Source of the DNA: Treponema sp.
GTDB lineage: Bacteria; Spirochaetota; Spirochaetia; Treponematales; Breznakiellaceae
Length of the DNA stretch: 11,957 nt
Direction: 5' to 3'
Assembly (NCBI GenBank): GCA_031284105.1
Contig: JAITAN010000261.1
Span: 1 to 11,957, forward strand
A program made the translations under genes and the position numbers. Positions within the stretch are counted from its first letter, which is position 1. Each line of letters opens with the position of its first letter. Shown here in pieces: positions 1-5,015 of this stretch. Under the pieces are notes generated by a model. It searched no databases. It worked only from the letters and a program-made list of their open reading frames with translations, and was not told the origin of the DNA.

Positions 1-1
1 T

Positions 2-205
2 TTCCATGAGACTCTGCAAGCGTATTGGTTTACCCTGCTCATTGATTATATCTTCCAGAATGGTTCCGCTATTTCCTGCGGCCGGTTTGATCAATTTATT
101 TTCCCTTTTTATAAAAAAAATATTGACAATGGTATTATAACCAGGGATGAAGCCCAGGAATTATTGGAAGCGCTTTGGATAAAACACAATGATGTAAATA
201 AAAAA
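2..205 (+). pseudogene. Glycyl radical enzyme (pyruvate formate-lyase family), internal fragment cut off by an insertion element
   Basis: An open frame enters from the left edge. It reads as the part of a glycyl radical enzyme with the aromatic/hydrophobic stretch LQAYWFTLLIDYIFQNG, then SCGRFDQFIFPFYKKNI and RDEAQELLEALWIKHND. This order is typical of PFL2-type enzymes (B12-independent diol dehydratases, choline TMA-lyase and relatives). The match to family style runs to about VNK near position 205. The frame then enters the GC hairpin at the insertion element's end and stops at TAA 233-235. The catalytic Cys and the C-terminal glycyl radical loop are both downstream in the family, and neither is present. 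No continuation was found beyond the element. The N-terminal part lies outside the window. The family call is fairly sure; the substrate cannot be told from this piece. Confidence 0.72.
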
Positions 206-227
206 TCCCCGCGGCTCTGCCGCGAGG
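197..227 (-). terminator. GC hairpin plus T-run after tnpA (element end and likely terminator)
   Basis: Read on the minus strand, the stem CGCGGC-AGA-GCCGCG is extended by GG/CC pairs across one mismatch and is followed by GGGGATTTTTTATTT. This has the shape of an intrinsic terminator for tnpA, and it also sits where the right-end hairpin of an IS200-type element is expected. The two roles are compatible. Confidence 0.55.
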
Positions 228-251
228 TATTTTAAGATTGTTGTTTGCAAA

Positions 252-677
252 TTAGTCGAATAAACTTGGTTGATTTTCGTCAGTTCTTATCTTGTATAGC
301 TGTTTGTAGTCCTTCCCCTTCCCCTGCGCTTTCACGTAGTTCGCTATCGTTTCTTCATCCCCGTGTTTCCCTACCAAACTCTCATAATCCCCATCACTCC
401 GGAATTCCCCTCCCCATAACTTTCCCTTCACTTCAGAATGCTTCTTGAATATTTCTTTCGCCGTTATACTTTTTATCGTCCTTCCTATCTTCGTTGGACC
501 GTATGTCGGCACCGACTGTTCCAGAAAATGCACATGCTCCCCTTCTGTACCTATCTCTAAATATTTTATCTCGTATCTTTTCTCTATCTCTTTACAGGTC
601 TCTTTCAGAGTTTTATCCGCTTCTTCGCTAATTACTACTCGTCTGTATTTTGCCGGGCATACTATATGATATATCAA
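252..677 (-). CDS. tnpA: IS200/IS605-family Y1 (HUH) transposase TnpA; 5' end possibly frameshifted
   Basis: This is a single-strand DNA transposase that would cut and join element ends through a 5'-phosphotyrosine link. Numbering from the TTG at 677 (141 residues), the HUH motif is HVH at 48-50, the family segment VPTYGPTKIGRTIKS lies at 56-70, KLWGGEF at 86-92, and the likely catalytic Tyr is Y114 in NYVKAQ. The frame extends upstream of the TTG, where EYIHKAHNVSEL matches the usual N-terminus of the family, but it reaches a stop at 729-731 without an ATG. A good ribosome site (AAGGAAG, 746-740) precedes ATG codons at 732 and 727 that are both out of frame. Either the gene starts at the weak TTG and lacks about 13 residues, or a one-base change near 716-728 has broken the native start. 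Confidence 0.85.
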   Translation of the reverse strand: MIYHIVCPAKYRRVVISEEADKTLKETCKEIEKRYEIKYLEIGTEGEHVHFLEQSVPTYGPTKIGRTIKSITAKEIFKKHSEVKGKLWGGEFRSDGDYESLVGKHGDEETIANYVKAQGKGKDYKQLYKIRTDENQPSLFD

Positions 678-750
678 TTCCGATACATTGTGTGCTTTGT
701 GTATATATTCGCTCTTTATTTCATCATATCATCTTTCGCTTCCTTTTTAA

Positions 751-770
751 CCGCCGCAGAGCCGCGGGGA
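751..770 (-). repeat. Left-end hairpin sequence of the insertion element
   Basis: The reverse complement reads TCCCCGCGGCTCTGCGGCGG and shares the block TCCCCGCGGCTCTGC with the other end of the element (206-220). A short stem CCGC/GCGG can form at 754-767. It lies just upstream of the tnpA ribosome site, where IS200 elements often carry structures that limit transposase translation or act as recognition hairpins. Confidence 0.45.
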
Positions 771-800
771 ATTAAACCTCCGGAGATTAAAAGAGGTAAA

Positions 801-819
801 CCCCCGGCATTGCCGGGGG
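801..819. repeat. Perfect 8-bp GC hairpin
   Basis: CCCCCGGC-ATT-GCCGGGGG is a perfect stem of 8 bp with a 3-nt loop. On the minus strand it is followed by TTTACCTCTTTT, so it could end transcripts coming from the decayed arsR/cadA region. It could instead be an outer hairpin of the insertion element. Related GCCGG-type sequence is seen at 1402-1437. Confidence 0.5.
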
Positions 820-857
820 ACTCAAAAGGTTTGACAATTCCTGGATTATAAAATAGA

Positions 858-897
858 CCTCCTATCGGTGAATCGCCAAAGTTCAAACGATAGGAGG
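858..897 (+). promoter_or_regulatory. Perfect 10-bp inverted repeat that would hide a Shine-Dalgarno sequence
   Basis: CCTCCTATCG (858-867) and CGATAGGAGG (888-897) are perfect reverse complements separated by 20 nt. The right arm contains AGGAGG (892-897), five bases before an ATG at 903. In a plus-strand RNA the left arm, itself an anti-Shine-Dalgarno sequence, would pair with the ribosome site and block it. The reading frame behind it is short and next to decayed genes, so the repeat may instead be the end of a lost mobile element. Confidence 0.5.
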
Positions 898-902
898 CAA
901 TA

Positions 903-980
903 ATGCAAAAGGGTATAAGTGGAAGAAATTTGCCCGCGTCAAAACCGGCTATAATGTACCTGCAAAGAATCTCGTATTAG
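903..980 (+). CDS. Short ORF of 25 codons behind a strong, sequestered ribosome site; probable gene-start remnant
   Basis: ATG at 903 follows AGGAGG with 5-nt spacing, which is nearly ideal. The frame gives MQKGISGRNLPASKPAIMYL and stops at TAG 978-980. Another plus frame from the same place (AKGYKWKKFARVKTGYN) stays open to TAA 1004-1006, so a one-base loss in the A-run at 907-910 could have truncated a longer protein. The 3' half overlaps the minus-strand cation-ATPase fragment, which suggests that a deletion joined two unrelated gene pieces near 935. I do not recognise the product. It may not be expressed. Confidence 0.25.
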   Translation: MQKGISGRNLPASKPAIMYLQRISY

Positions 981-1104
981 CCCATAACCAAAACACCGGC
1001 ATATAACGCAAGTGCAAAAACAATGCCCCGTTTCAACATGCCTCCTTCCGGTACGGTTTCCTCAACGCAATACGCGCGCAATACGCGCATTGTTTATACT
1101 CCAT
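930..1104 (-). pseudogene. Probable 5' fragment of a P1B-type heavy-metal ATPase (CadA/ZntA-like), broken
   Basis: A good ribosome site (AAAGGAG, 1118-1112) precedes ATG at 1104. The frame is broken by an exact 11-bp tandem duplication (1066-1076 and 1077-1087). With one copy removed it reads MEYKQCAYCVEETVPEGG and then a hydrophobic segment LKRGIVFALALYAGVLVMG. An in-frame TAA follows at 979-977, then YEILCRYIIAGFD to about 938. A Cys-x-x-Cys pair followed by the first membrane helix and an IAGFD-like stretch fits the start of a zinc/cadmium/lead efflux ATPase. The position, directly after an ArsR-type gene with the stop codon next to this ribosome site, supports that reading. The rest of the ATPase, including the catalytic DKTGT loop, is missing. 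The family call rests on short matches and on context. Confidence 0.45.
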
Positions 1105-1117
1105 ATAACTTCTCCTT

Positions 1118-1330
1118 TTATTCTGCAAGATGTTCATGGGCGAATTCGATGATGGACTTCAGCGGAAACATTTGCTCCTATGCTCACCAAGAGATCAAAG
1201 ATGCACACTTCTCCTGCGTCCAATGCGTACAGGATTTTAAGCCACGTAGGATCCCAGTCGGCGCTTTGAAAAACTCGCTTACATTTTGGTCTACCATATC
1301 TTGATGGAAAACGCTTATTTGTTCTTTCAT
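1118..1330 (-). pseudogene. ArsR/SmtB-family metal-sensing repressor, broken by a frameshift and an internal deletion
   Basis: ATG at 1330 follows AAGAGG with 8-nt spacing. Three pieces in three frames line up with one ArsR protein. MKEQISVFHQDMVDQ through VSEFFKA (1330-1262) is the N-terminus. DPTWLKILYALDAGEVCIFD and LLVSIGANVSA (1253-1161) are the wing-helix core, with the DPT-LKIL-YAL and C-x-DL hallmarks. KSIIEFAHEHLAE (1159-1121), then TAA, is the C-terminal helix. Eight bases instead of a multiple of three separate the first two pieces. Between the second and third, about 30 residues (recognition helix and beta wing) are absent. A working gene would be a metal-responsive repressor of the adjacent efflux gene; this copy cannot bind DNA normally. 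No full-length frame exists, so ordinary gene callers would miss it. Confidence 0.75.
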
Positions 1331-1345
1331 TGTCAATACCTCTTA

Positions 1346-1363
1346 TTTGAATAGTTTCATCAA
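1346..1363 (-). promoter_or_regulatory. Candidate ArsR/SmtB-type operator in front of the broken repressor gene
   Basis: TTTGAATAGTTTCATCAAA contains TGAA-TAGT-TTCA and an outer TTTGA/TCAAA pairing. On the minus strand it reads TGAAACTATTCAAATA, resembling the known SmtB/ZiaR operator style (TGAA...TATTCA). It lies 16-33 bp upstream of the repressor start codon, where an autoregulatory operator is expected. The resemblance is from memory and the site is short. Confidence 0.35.
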
Positions 1364-1822
1364 ACTCTTGAAAGAACTTTTTCTAAAAGATGTAAAGCGC
1401 GGTGCCGGTGTATGCCGGCGGCTTGCCCGGCATTGCAAATTTAGAAAAGTGTTTGTATGAAATACTATACACTCTATTCCACTATCTTGGCGCCGATTTT
1501 CTTTTTACTTACTTATGTATATATAATACCATGAAATACATGTATATTTCCAGAAGGTCTTATTGCTGGCATGAATTTTGCAAAACTAACAATACAACTA
1601 TTTTGCAATACAAATATCTTGCTGATTCGAGGGCGTCTACCATCCCGCCGCTTTGAGCGTTCCGCGCGCTTCGCGTCTACTAATGGTAGATACCTTAGAA
1701 ATCTGGCGGGGCGGTGAACCCCAGAACAATACATTTTCTATTGAACGAGAGGTTTTGGCAGGAAATCTGACAACTCACCGTTTTGGGGTGAGGTAGTTCA
1801 TTTTTGGTATGGGAGGTTTTCC
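1346..1822. other. Intergenic region between the decayed repressor and the sigma factor
   Basis: No convincing gene is seen. GC hairpin-forming sequence lies at 1402-1437 (GCCGG and CCGGC pairings). An AT-rich block at 1510-1560 contains TATAAT (1522-1527) without a good -35. A TTTTGCAAAA palindrome (1576-1585) is followed by TTTTGCAA at 1601, and CAATACAA occurs twice 16 bp apart (1590, 1606). TCTACCAT (1635-1642) and ATGGTAGA (1683-1690) form an 8-bp inverted repeat, and GGGG/CCCC pair at 1709-1723. A hairpin CTCACC/GGTGAG (1774-1779, 1787-1792) lies in the presumed leader of the sigma gene. I could not name a transcription start. Confidence 0.5.
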
Positions 1823-2665
1823 ATGAGAAAAAACATTAATGATAAGGACTATGCCTTATTGCGGACATATTTCAAACAGATCAAAGATATCCCCTTGCTG
1901 AGCTTTGAAGAAGAAATTGAACTTTCCAAGCGTATACAGGAAGGAAATGAAAACGCCCGTGCACGGTTAATCGAATCCAACCTTCGTCTCGTTGTAAAAA
2001 TCGCCGCTATGTACGTAACGGCCGATGTGTCTTTTATGGATATTATTCAAGAAGGCAATCTGGGTCTTATCCATGCGGCGGAAAAGTTCCATTATTCAAA
2101 AAACGTACGCTTTGCAACCTATGCGAGCCGGTGGGTGAGACAAGCTATACGGCGGTACTTTTCAAATAAGCGGCGAACCATCCGCCTGCCGGACAGAAAA
2201 GAAGGATTGTTCAAGAAGATCAAGACGGAGGTACAGACATTATCTCAAGAATTCATGCGTCAACCTACTGTTAATGAGATCGCCGCCAAACTAAAGCTTC
2301 CCGTAGAAGAGGTTGACTGTATCCTCAATATGACCACCGAATTTGTTTCGCTGTATATGGATTCAAGGGATAGAGAAGAGTTTACGGTTCTTGAACTGTG
2401 TGAGGATTATACGTATAATCCCGAACGGGAATTTGTACGGAAGACAACAAGGGAAGAAGTTCTGCAATGCCTGGCCATCCTTAAAGAGAAAGAACGGCGC
2501 ATTATTATGTATCGATTCCGGTTTGATGCGAAAGCTCCGTATACGCTGAAAGGTATCGGTGAAAAAATGGGTATCTCGTCGGAGGCCGTGCGGCAGATAG
2601 AAATCCGCGCCTTGAGGAATTTACGCAAGCATGGGCAGAAGTTCGCTTGGTTACGGGTAATATAG
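1823..2665 (+). CDS. Sigma-70 family RNA polymerase sigma factor (group 2 type, lacks region 1.1)
   Basis: The 280-residue protein directs RNA polymerase to a subset of promoters. Region 1.2 is at about 7-40 (DKDYALLRTYFKQIKDIPLL). Region 2 runs from about 44 to 124 with ESNLRLVVKIAAMYV, DIIQEGNLGLIHAAEKF (73-89) and the -10 recognition and melting segment FATYASRWVRQAIRRYFSNK (97-116). Region 3 spans about 130-200 and region 4 about 212-270, with the helix-turn-helix IGEKMGISSEAVRQIEIRAL at 245-264. A primary RpoD would be much longer and would carry an acidic region 1.1, so this is probably an alternative (RpoS-like) or accessory sigma factor. GGGAGG lies 7 nt before the ATG. No anti-sigma gene is adjacent. 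It is monocistronic here, and no strong terminator follows. The regulon cannot be inferred. Confidence 0.93.
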   Translation: MRKNINDKDYALLRTYFKQIKDIPLLSFEEEIELSKRIQEGNENARARLIESNLRLVVKIAAMYVTADVSFMDIIQEGNLGLIHAAEKFHYSKNVRFATYASRWVRQAIRRYFSNKRRTIRLPDRKEGLFKKIKTEVQTLSQEFMRQPTVNEIAAKLKLPVEEVDCILNMTTEFVSLYMDSRDREEFTVLELCEDYTYNPEREFVRKTTREEVLQCLAILKEKERRIIMYRFRFDAKAPYTLKGIGEKMGISSEAVRQIEIRALRNLRKHGQKFAWLRVI

Positions 2666-3103
2666 ACGAGCGGCACGAGATGCGGTATAGGATGGCGAAT
2701 TTTTGTGAAATACATATATTTTTCATATATTTTCATAAAGCCTTATTAGGCGAAGCCTATACGGTTCAACACCACGCGGCAAGTCGCGGCTGAAGTAAGA
2801 ATATAATAGAAGGCTGTGCGAAATCGTCTATAAAGAATACAATGTAAGTACAATGGCTGTTGAGCTATCGGTAAACCCGATGAATCTGGACGGCACGGCG
2901 GGTTTTGCCCGGTAAGGGGTACTTTTACCGGCATCGAAGCATTACAAAACGCTTCGATGAAGACCTGCGGCGCTCCTTCTTTTCGGCATCCCATTGTACT
3001 TTGGGGACCATTTCAATGTGAGGTATGGCATCTTTTCGGTCCCATTTTTGTTGGGGCGGCGCGGTATCTTTACAAAATATCCCTTTTTCTCTACACTGCA
3101 TAC
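2666..3103. other. Structured intergenic region between the sigma factor and trpS
   Basis: The trpS frame stays open back to an ATG at 2957, but that extension has no TrpRS character, and no other gene is visible. An AT-rich stretch after the sigma gene (2706-2737) can fold weakly. Hairpins follow: TAGGC-GAA-GCCTA (2747-2759), CCGGTAA/TTACCGG with a 9-nt loop (2909-2931), and directly adjacent CATCGAAGC/GCTTCGATG with a 10-nt loop (2932-2959). Two similar segments (TCTTTTCGG...CCCATT...GGGG) start near 2976 and 3031. GGGACC (3003-3008) can pair with GGTCCC (3040-3045). None of these hairpins has a terminator-like T-run. Confidence 0.5.
3069..3097 (+). promoter_or_regulatory. trpS promoter candidate implying a leaderless mRNA
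   Basis: TTTACA (3069-3074) is followed by a 17-nt spacer and TACACT (3092-3097). The A of the trpS ATG is the seventh base after the -10 box, the usual start-site distance. No Shine-Dalgarno sequence lies before the ATG, which supports a leaderless start. The -10 match is 4 of 6. Confidence 0.45.
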
Positions 3104-4096
3104 ATGAGAATTTCATTAACAGGTATAAAACCTACCGGTATCCTGCATATCGGCAACTACTTTGGGGCTATACAACCGGCGTTGAAATTGGCGGAAACGT
3201 ATGATGCCCGTTATTTTATCGCGGATTATCACGCGCTCAATTCTGTAAAAGACGATAAGGAACTATGGTCAAACACGATGGCAGTAGCCGCGGGCTGGCT
3301 TGCGTCCGGTCTTGATCCGAATAAGGTTATCTTTTACCGGCAGAGTTCTATTCCTGAAACATTTGAGCTTACCACCATCCTCATGGCGTTCACGGGCAAG
3401 GGGCTTCTGAACCGCGCTCACGCTTATAAGGCCGTGGTTCAGGCAAACCTTGAAAAGAACAGCGATCCCGATGCAGGCGTGAACATGGGTCTATTCACCT
3501 ATCCGGTGCTCATGGCCGCCGATATCCTGCTTTTTGATTCCGATGTGGTACCGGTCGGACAGGATCAGAGCCAGCATGTGGAAATGGCCGCGGACATTGC
3601 GCAAGCCGTTAATTTCAACTATAGGAAAGAACTGCTCAAGGTGCCGCAGGCGCTGGTACAAGAACATGTCGCTGTGATACCCGGTCTTGACGGACAGAAA
3701 ATGAGCAAAAGTTACGGTAACACGATCCCTCTGTTTTCGAGTGAGAAGCAACTACATAAACTTATTATGCGCATAGTTACCAATTCTCAGGGTGTTGACG
3801 AACCGAAAGACCCGGACTCCTCGCAAATATATCAGATGTACACGCTGTTTGCGGATGTTGAAGAACAGGCTGTTTTGGCTGCTCGTTACCGTACGGGCGG
3901 TATGGGCTGGGGCGAGGCTAAAGAAGAACTCTTCCGCGTGGTAAACCGTACGCTGACGCCGTTGCGCAACCGGTTTGAAGAAATCATGGCCGATACCAAA
4001 AAGCTCGAAACTATTCTTGCCGAAGGCGCTGAAAAAGCCCGTGTGATTGCGAGAGAAACGGTACGAAGGATCAGAGACGCCATAGGAATCAGATAG
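3104..4096 (+). CDS. trpS: Tryptophan--tRNA ligase
   Basis: This cytoplasmic class I aminoacyl-tRNA synthetase charges tRNA-Trp with tryptophan using ATP. The 330-residue protein has the normal length for bacterial TrpRS. MRISLTGIKPTGILHIGNYF carries the HIGH-type motif (HIGN, 15-18). The tryptophan pocket region follows with GLLNRAHAYKA (100-110), MGLFTYPVLMAADILLF (128-144) and VPVGQDQSQHVE (149-160). The KMSKS loop is exact at 199-203 (GQKMSKSYGNT). I chose ATG 3104 because homology begins exactly there. An upstream in-frame ATG at 2957 would add 49 residues that do not look like TrpRS. There is no ribosome site at 3104; a promoter ending 6 nt upstream suggests a leaderless transcript. The gene is convergent with the regulator downstream, 35 bp away, with no clear terminator between them. 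Confidence 0.97.
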   Translation: MRISLTGIKPTGILHIGNYFGAIQPALKLAETYDARYFIADYHALNSVKDDKELWSNTMAVAAGWLASGLDPNKVIFYRQSSIPETFELTTILMAFTGKGLLNRAHAYKAVVQANLEKNSDPDAGVNMGLFTYPVLMAADILLFDSDVVPVGQDQSQHVEMAADIAQAVNFNYRKELLKVPQALVQEHVAVIPGLDGQKMSKSYGNTIPLFSSEKQLHKLIMRIVTNSQGVDEPKDPDSSQIYQMYTLFADVEEQAVLAARYRTGGMGWGEAKEELFRVVNRTLTPLRNRFEEIMADTKKLETILAEGAEKARVIARETVRRIRDAIGIR

Positions 4097-4131
4097 CACG
4101 TCGTGGGAGTGTCGGACCGAAGTTACGATAT

Positions 4132-5010
4132 TTAATGAATCCGATTCGCAGAGGATAACACCCTTCCATTTCGGTAGTCCGAGGGAGTGATTCCGGTATA
4201 CGTTTTGAATATCCGGTTAAAAGTAGCAAGGCTATTGAAACCGCAGGTATAGGCGATATCCGTAACCGGCATATCCGTTTCCATTAAATGCTGTTCCGCC
4301 CGATGGAGCCGTACGCGGGAAAGGTGTTCAAAAAAGCTCCGTCCGGTTTGCTCTTTGAGGTACCGAGAAAAATAGAATTTGTTCAAGCAAGTCTTTTCCG
4401 CCGCTATTTCCAGCGAGAGATTTGGATCGTCAAAATTATCTTCAATAAAGATAAATATCTGTTCCAGCCTTTTATTGTTGTTTTTTCGCTTAACCAGTCC
4501 GGTCGTCTCTACATCAGGTAGCTCTCTTAAGAAGATCATGGCTAGTTCGTAGAGTTTCGAGATAACCGCAAGCCGGTACCCCGGCTGCCGTCGCCGCTGT
4601 TCCTCAAAAATATCCCCCAATAGGATTTCAAGGCGGCTGTGTATGGGGTCCCGACAACTTACGATAGATTTTCTGCTAAACATCGGCGATACTTCCCGAT
4701 CGCAGATATCCGATAGGGTTTCCGCGAAGATTTCAAGTCCAAACTGAAAAATCCGTACACATGCTTCCGGGCTTGGGTTGGAATAGCCGTGGATTATACC
4801 GGAGTCAACCACTATAATATCCCCTTGTTTTCCCTCCCACGACTTTCCATTGACTGTCGCTTCCAGTCTTCCTTTGAGAATATAAATGAATTCAACCTGA
4901 GGATGCCAATGGAAGGGAAACCAGAAACCCGGCTTTTCACTATCCCACACAATAAAGGGAAATGACCGATCGAGACGCTTTTCTTTTTCATAAAAAGGGA
5001 GCGGTTTCAT
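4132..5010 (-). CDS. AraC/XylS-family transcriptional regulator with cupin sensor domain
   Basis: The 292-residue protein has an N-terminal AraC-type cupin at about 30-95, with HWHPQVEFIYILKGRLE (34-50) and GDIIVVDSGIIHGY (63-76), typical of a sugar-binding arm. The C-terminal double helix-turn-helix spans about 185-285. The first helix pair is LSLEIAAEKTCLNKFYFSRY (198-217); the second is VTDIAYTCGFNSLATFNRIF (249-268), followed by the family signature TGITPSDYR (272-280). The ATG is 5 nt after the stop of the glycosidase gene, with a short AGG before it, so it is probably translationally coupled and is the last gene of the operon. In similar operons such regulators activate uptake and breakdown genes in response to a sugar. 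The inducer here is inferred to be a pectin-derived oligosaccharide. Confidence 0.92.
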   Translation of the reverse strand: MKPLPFYEKEKRLDRSFPFIVWDSEKPGFWFPFHWHPQVEFIYILKGRLEATVNGKSWEGKQGDIIVVDSGIIHGYSNPSPEACVRIFQFGLEIFAETLSDICDREVSPMFSRKSIVSCRDPIHSRLEILLGDIFEEQRRRQPGYRLAVISKLYELAMIFLRELPDVETTGLVKRKNNNKRLEQIFIFIEDNFDDPNLSLEIAAEKTCLNKFYFSRYLKEQTGRSFFEHLSRVRLHRAEQHLMETDMPVTDIAYTCGFNSLATFNRIFKTYTGITPSDYRNGRVLSSANRIH

Positions 5011-5015
5011 AACAC

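Larger units (their letters stand above)
205..771 (-). mobile_element. IS200/IS605-type insertion element, single tnpA, approximate ends
   Basis: A single Y1 transposase gene on the minus strand is flanked on both sides by related GC hairpin sequences. At the tnpA 3' side, 207-227 has stem CGCGGC/GCCGCG with loop TCT. At the 5' side, 751-770 carries nearly the same sequence in the opposite orientation. IS200/IS605 elements have subterminal hairpins and no classical inverted repeats, and they move as single strands without target duplication, so the exact ends cannot be read from one copy. The right end is placed where the glycyl radical enzyme frame stops making sense. The left end is uncertain; a stronger hairpin at 801-819 could also belong to it. 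No tnpB is present. Confidence 0.6.

Noticed and set aside
1023..1304. 93-codon plus-strand frame
   Set aside because: It is the shadow of the minus-strand arsR and ATPase remnants, which explain the same bases with recognisable protein sequence.
1625..1725. tRNA-Leu-like TGGTAGA pieces on both strands
   Set aside because: The resemblance comes from an 8-bp inverted repeat; no acceptor stem, anticodon arm or T-loop consensus can be assembled.
1513..1734. 73-codon minus-strand frame upstream of the sigma gene
   Set aside because: Low-complexity basic sequence without a ribosome site or familiar motif; likely a chance frame across repeats.
2746..2994. 82-codon minus-strand frame between the sigma gene and trpS
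   Set aside because: No ribosome site or recognisable domain, and it runs through hairpins; treated as non-coding.
2957..3103. N-terminal extension of trpS from ATG 2957
   Set aside because: The 49 added residues do not resemble TrpRS, and the region overlaps a hairpin arm; homology begins exactly at 3104.
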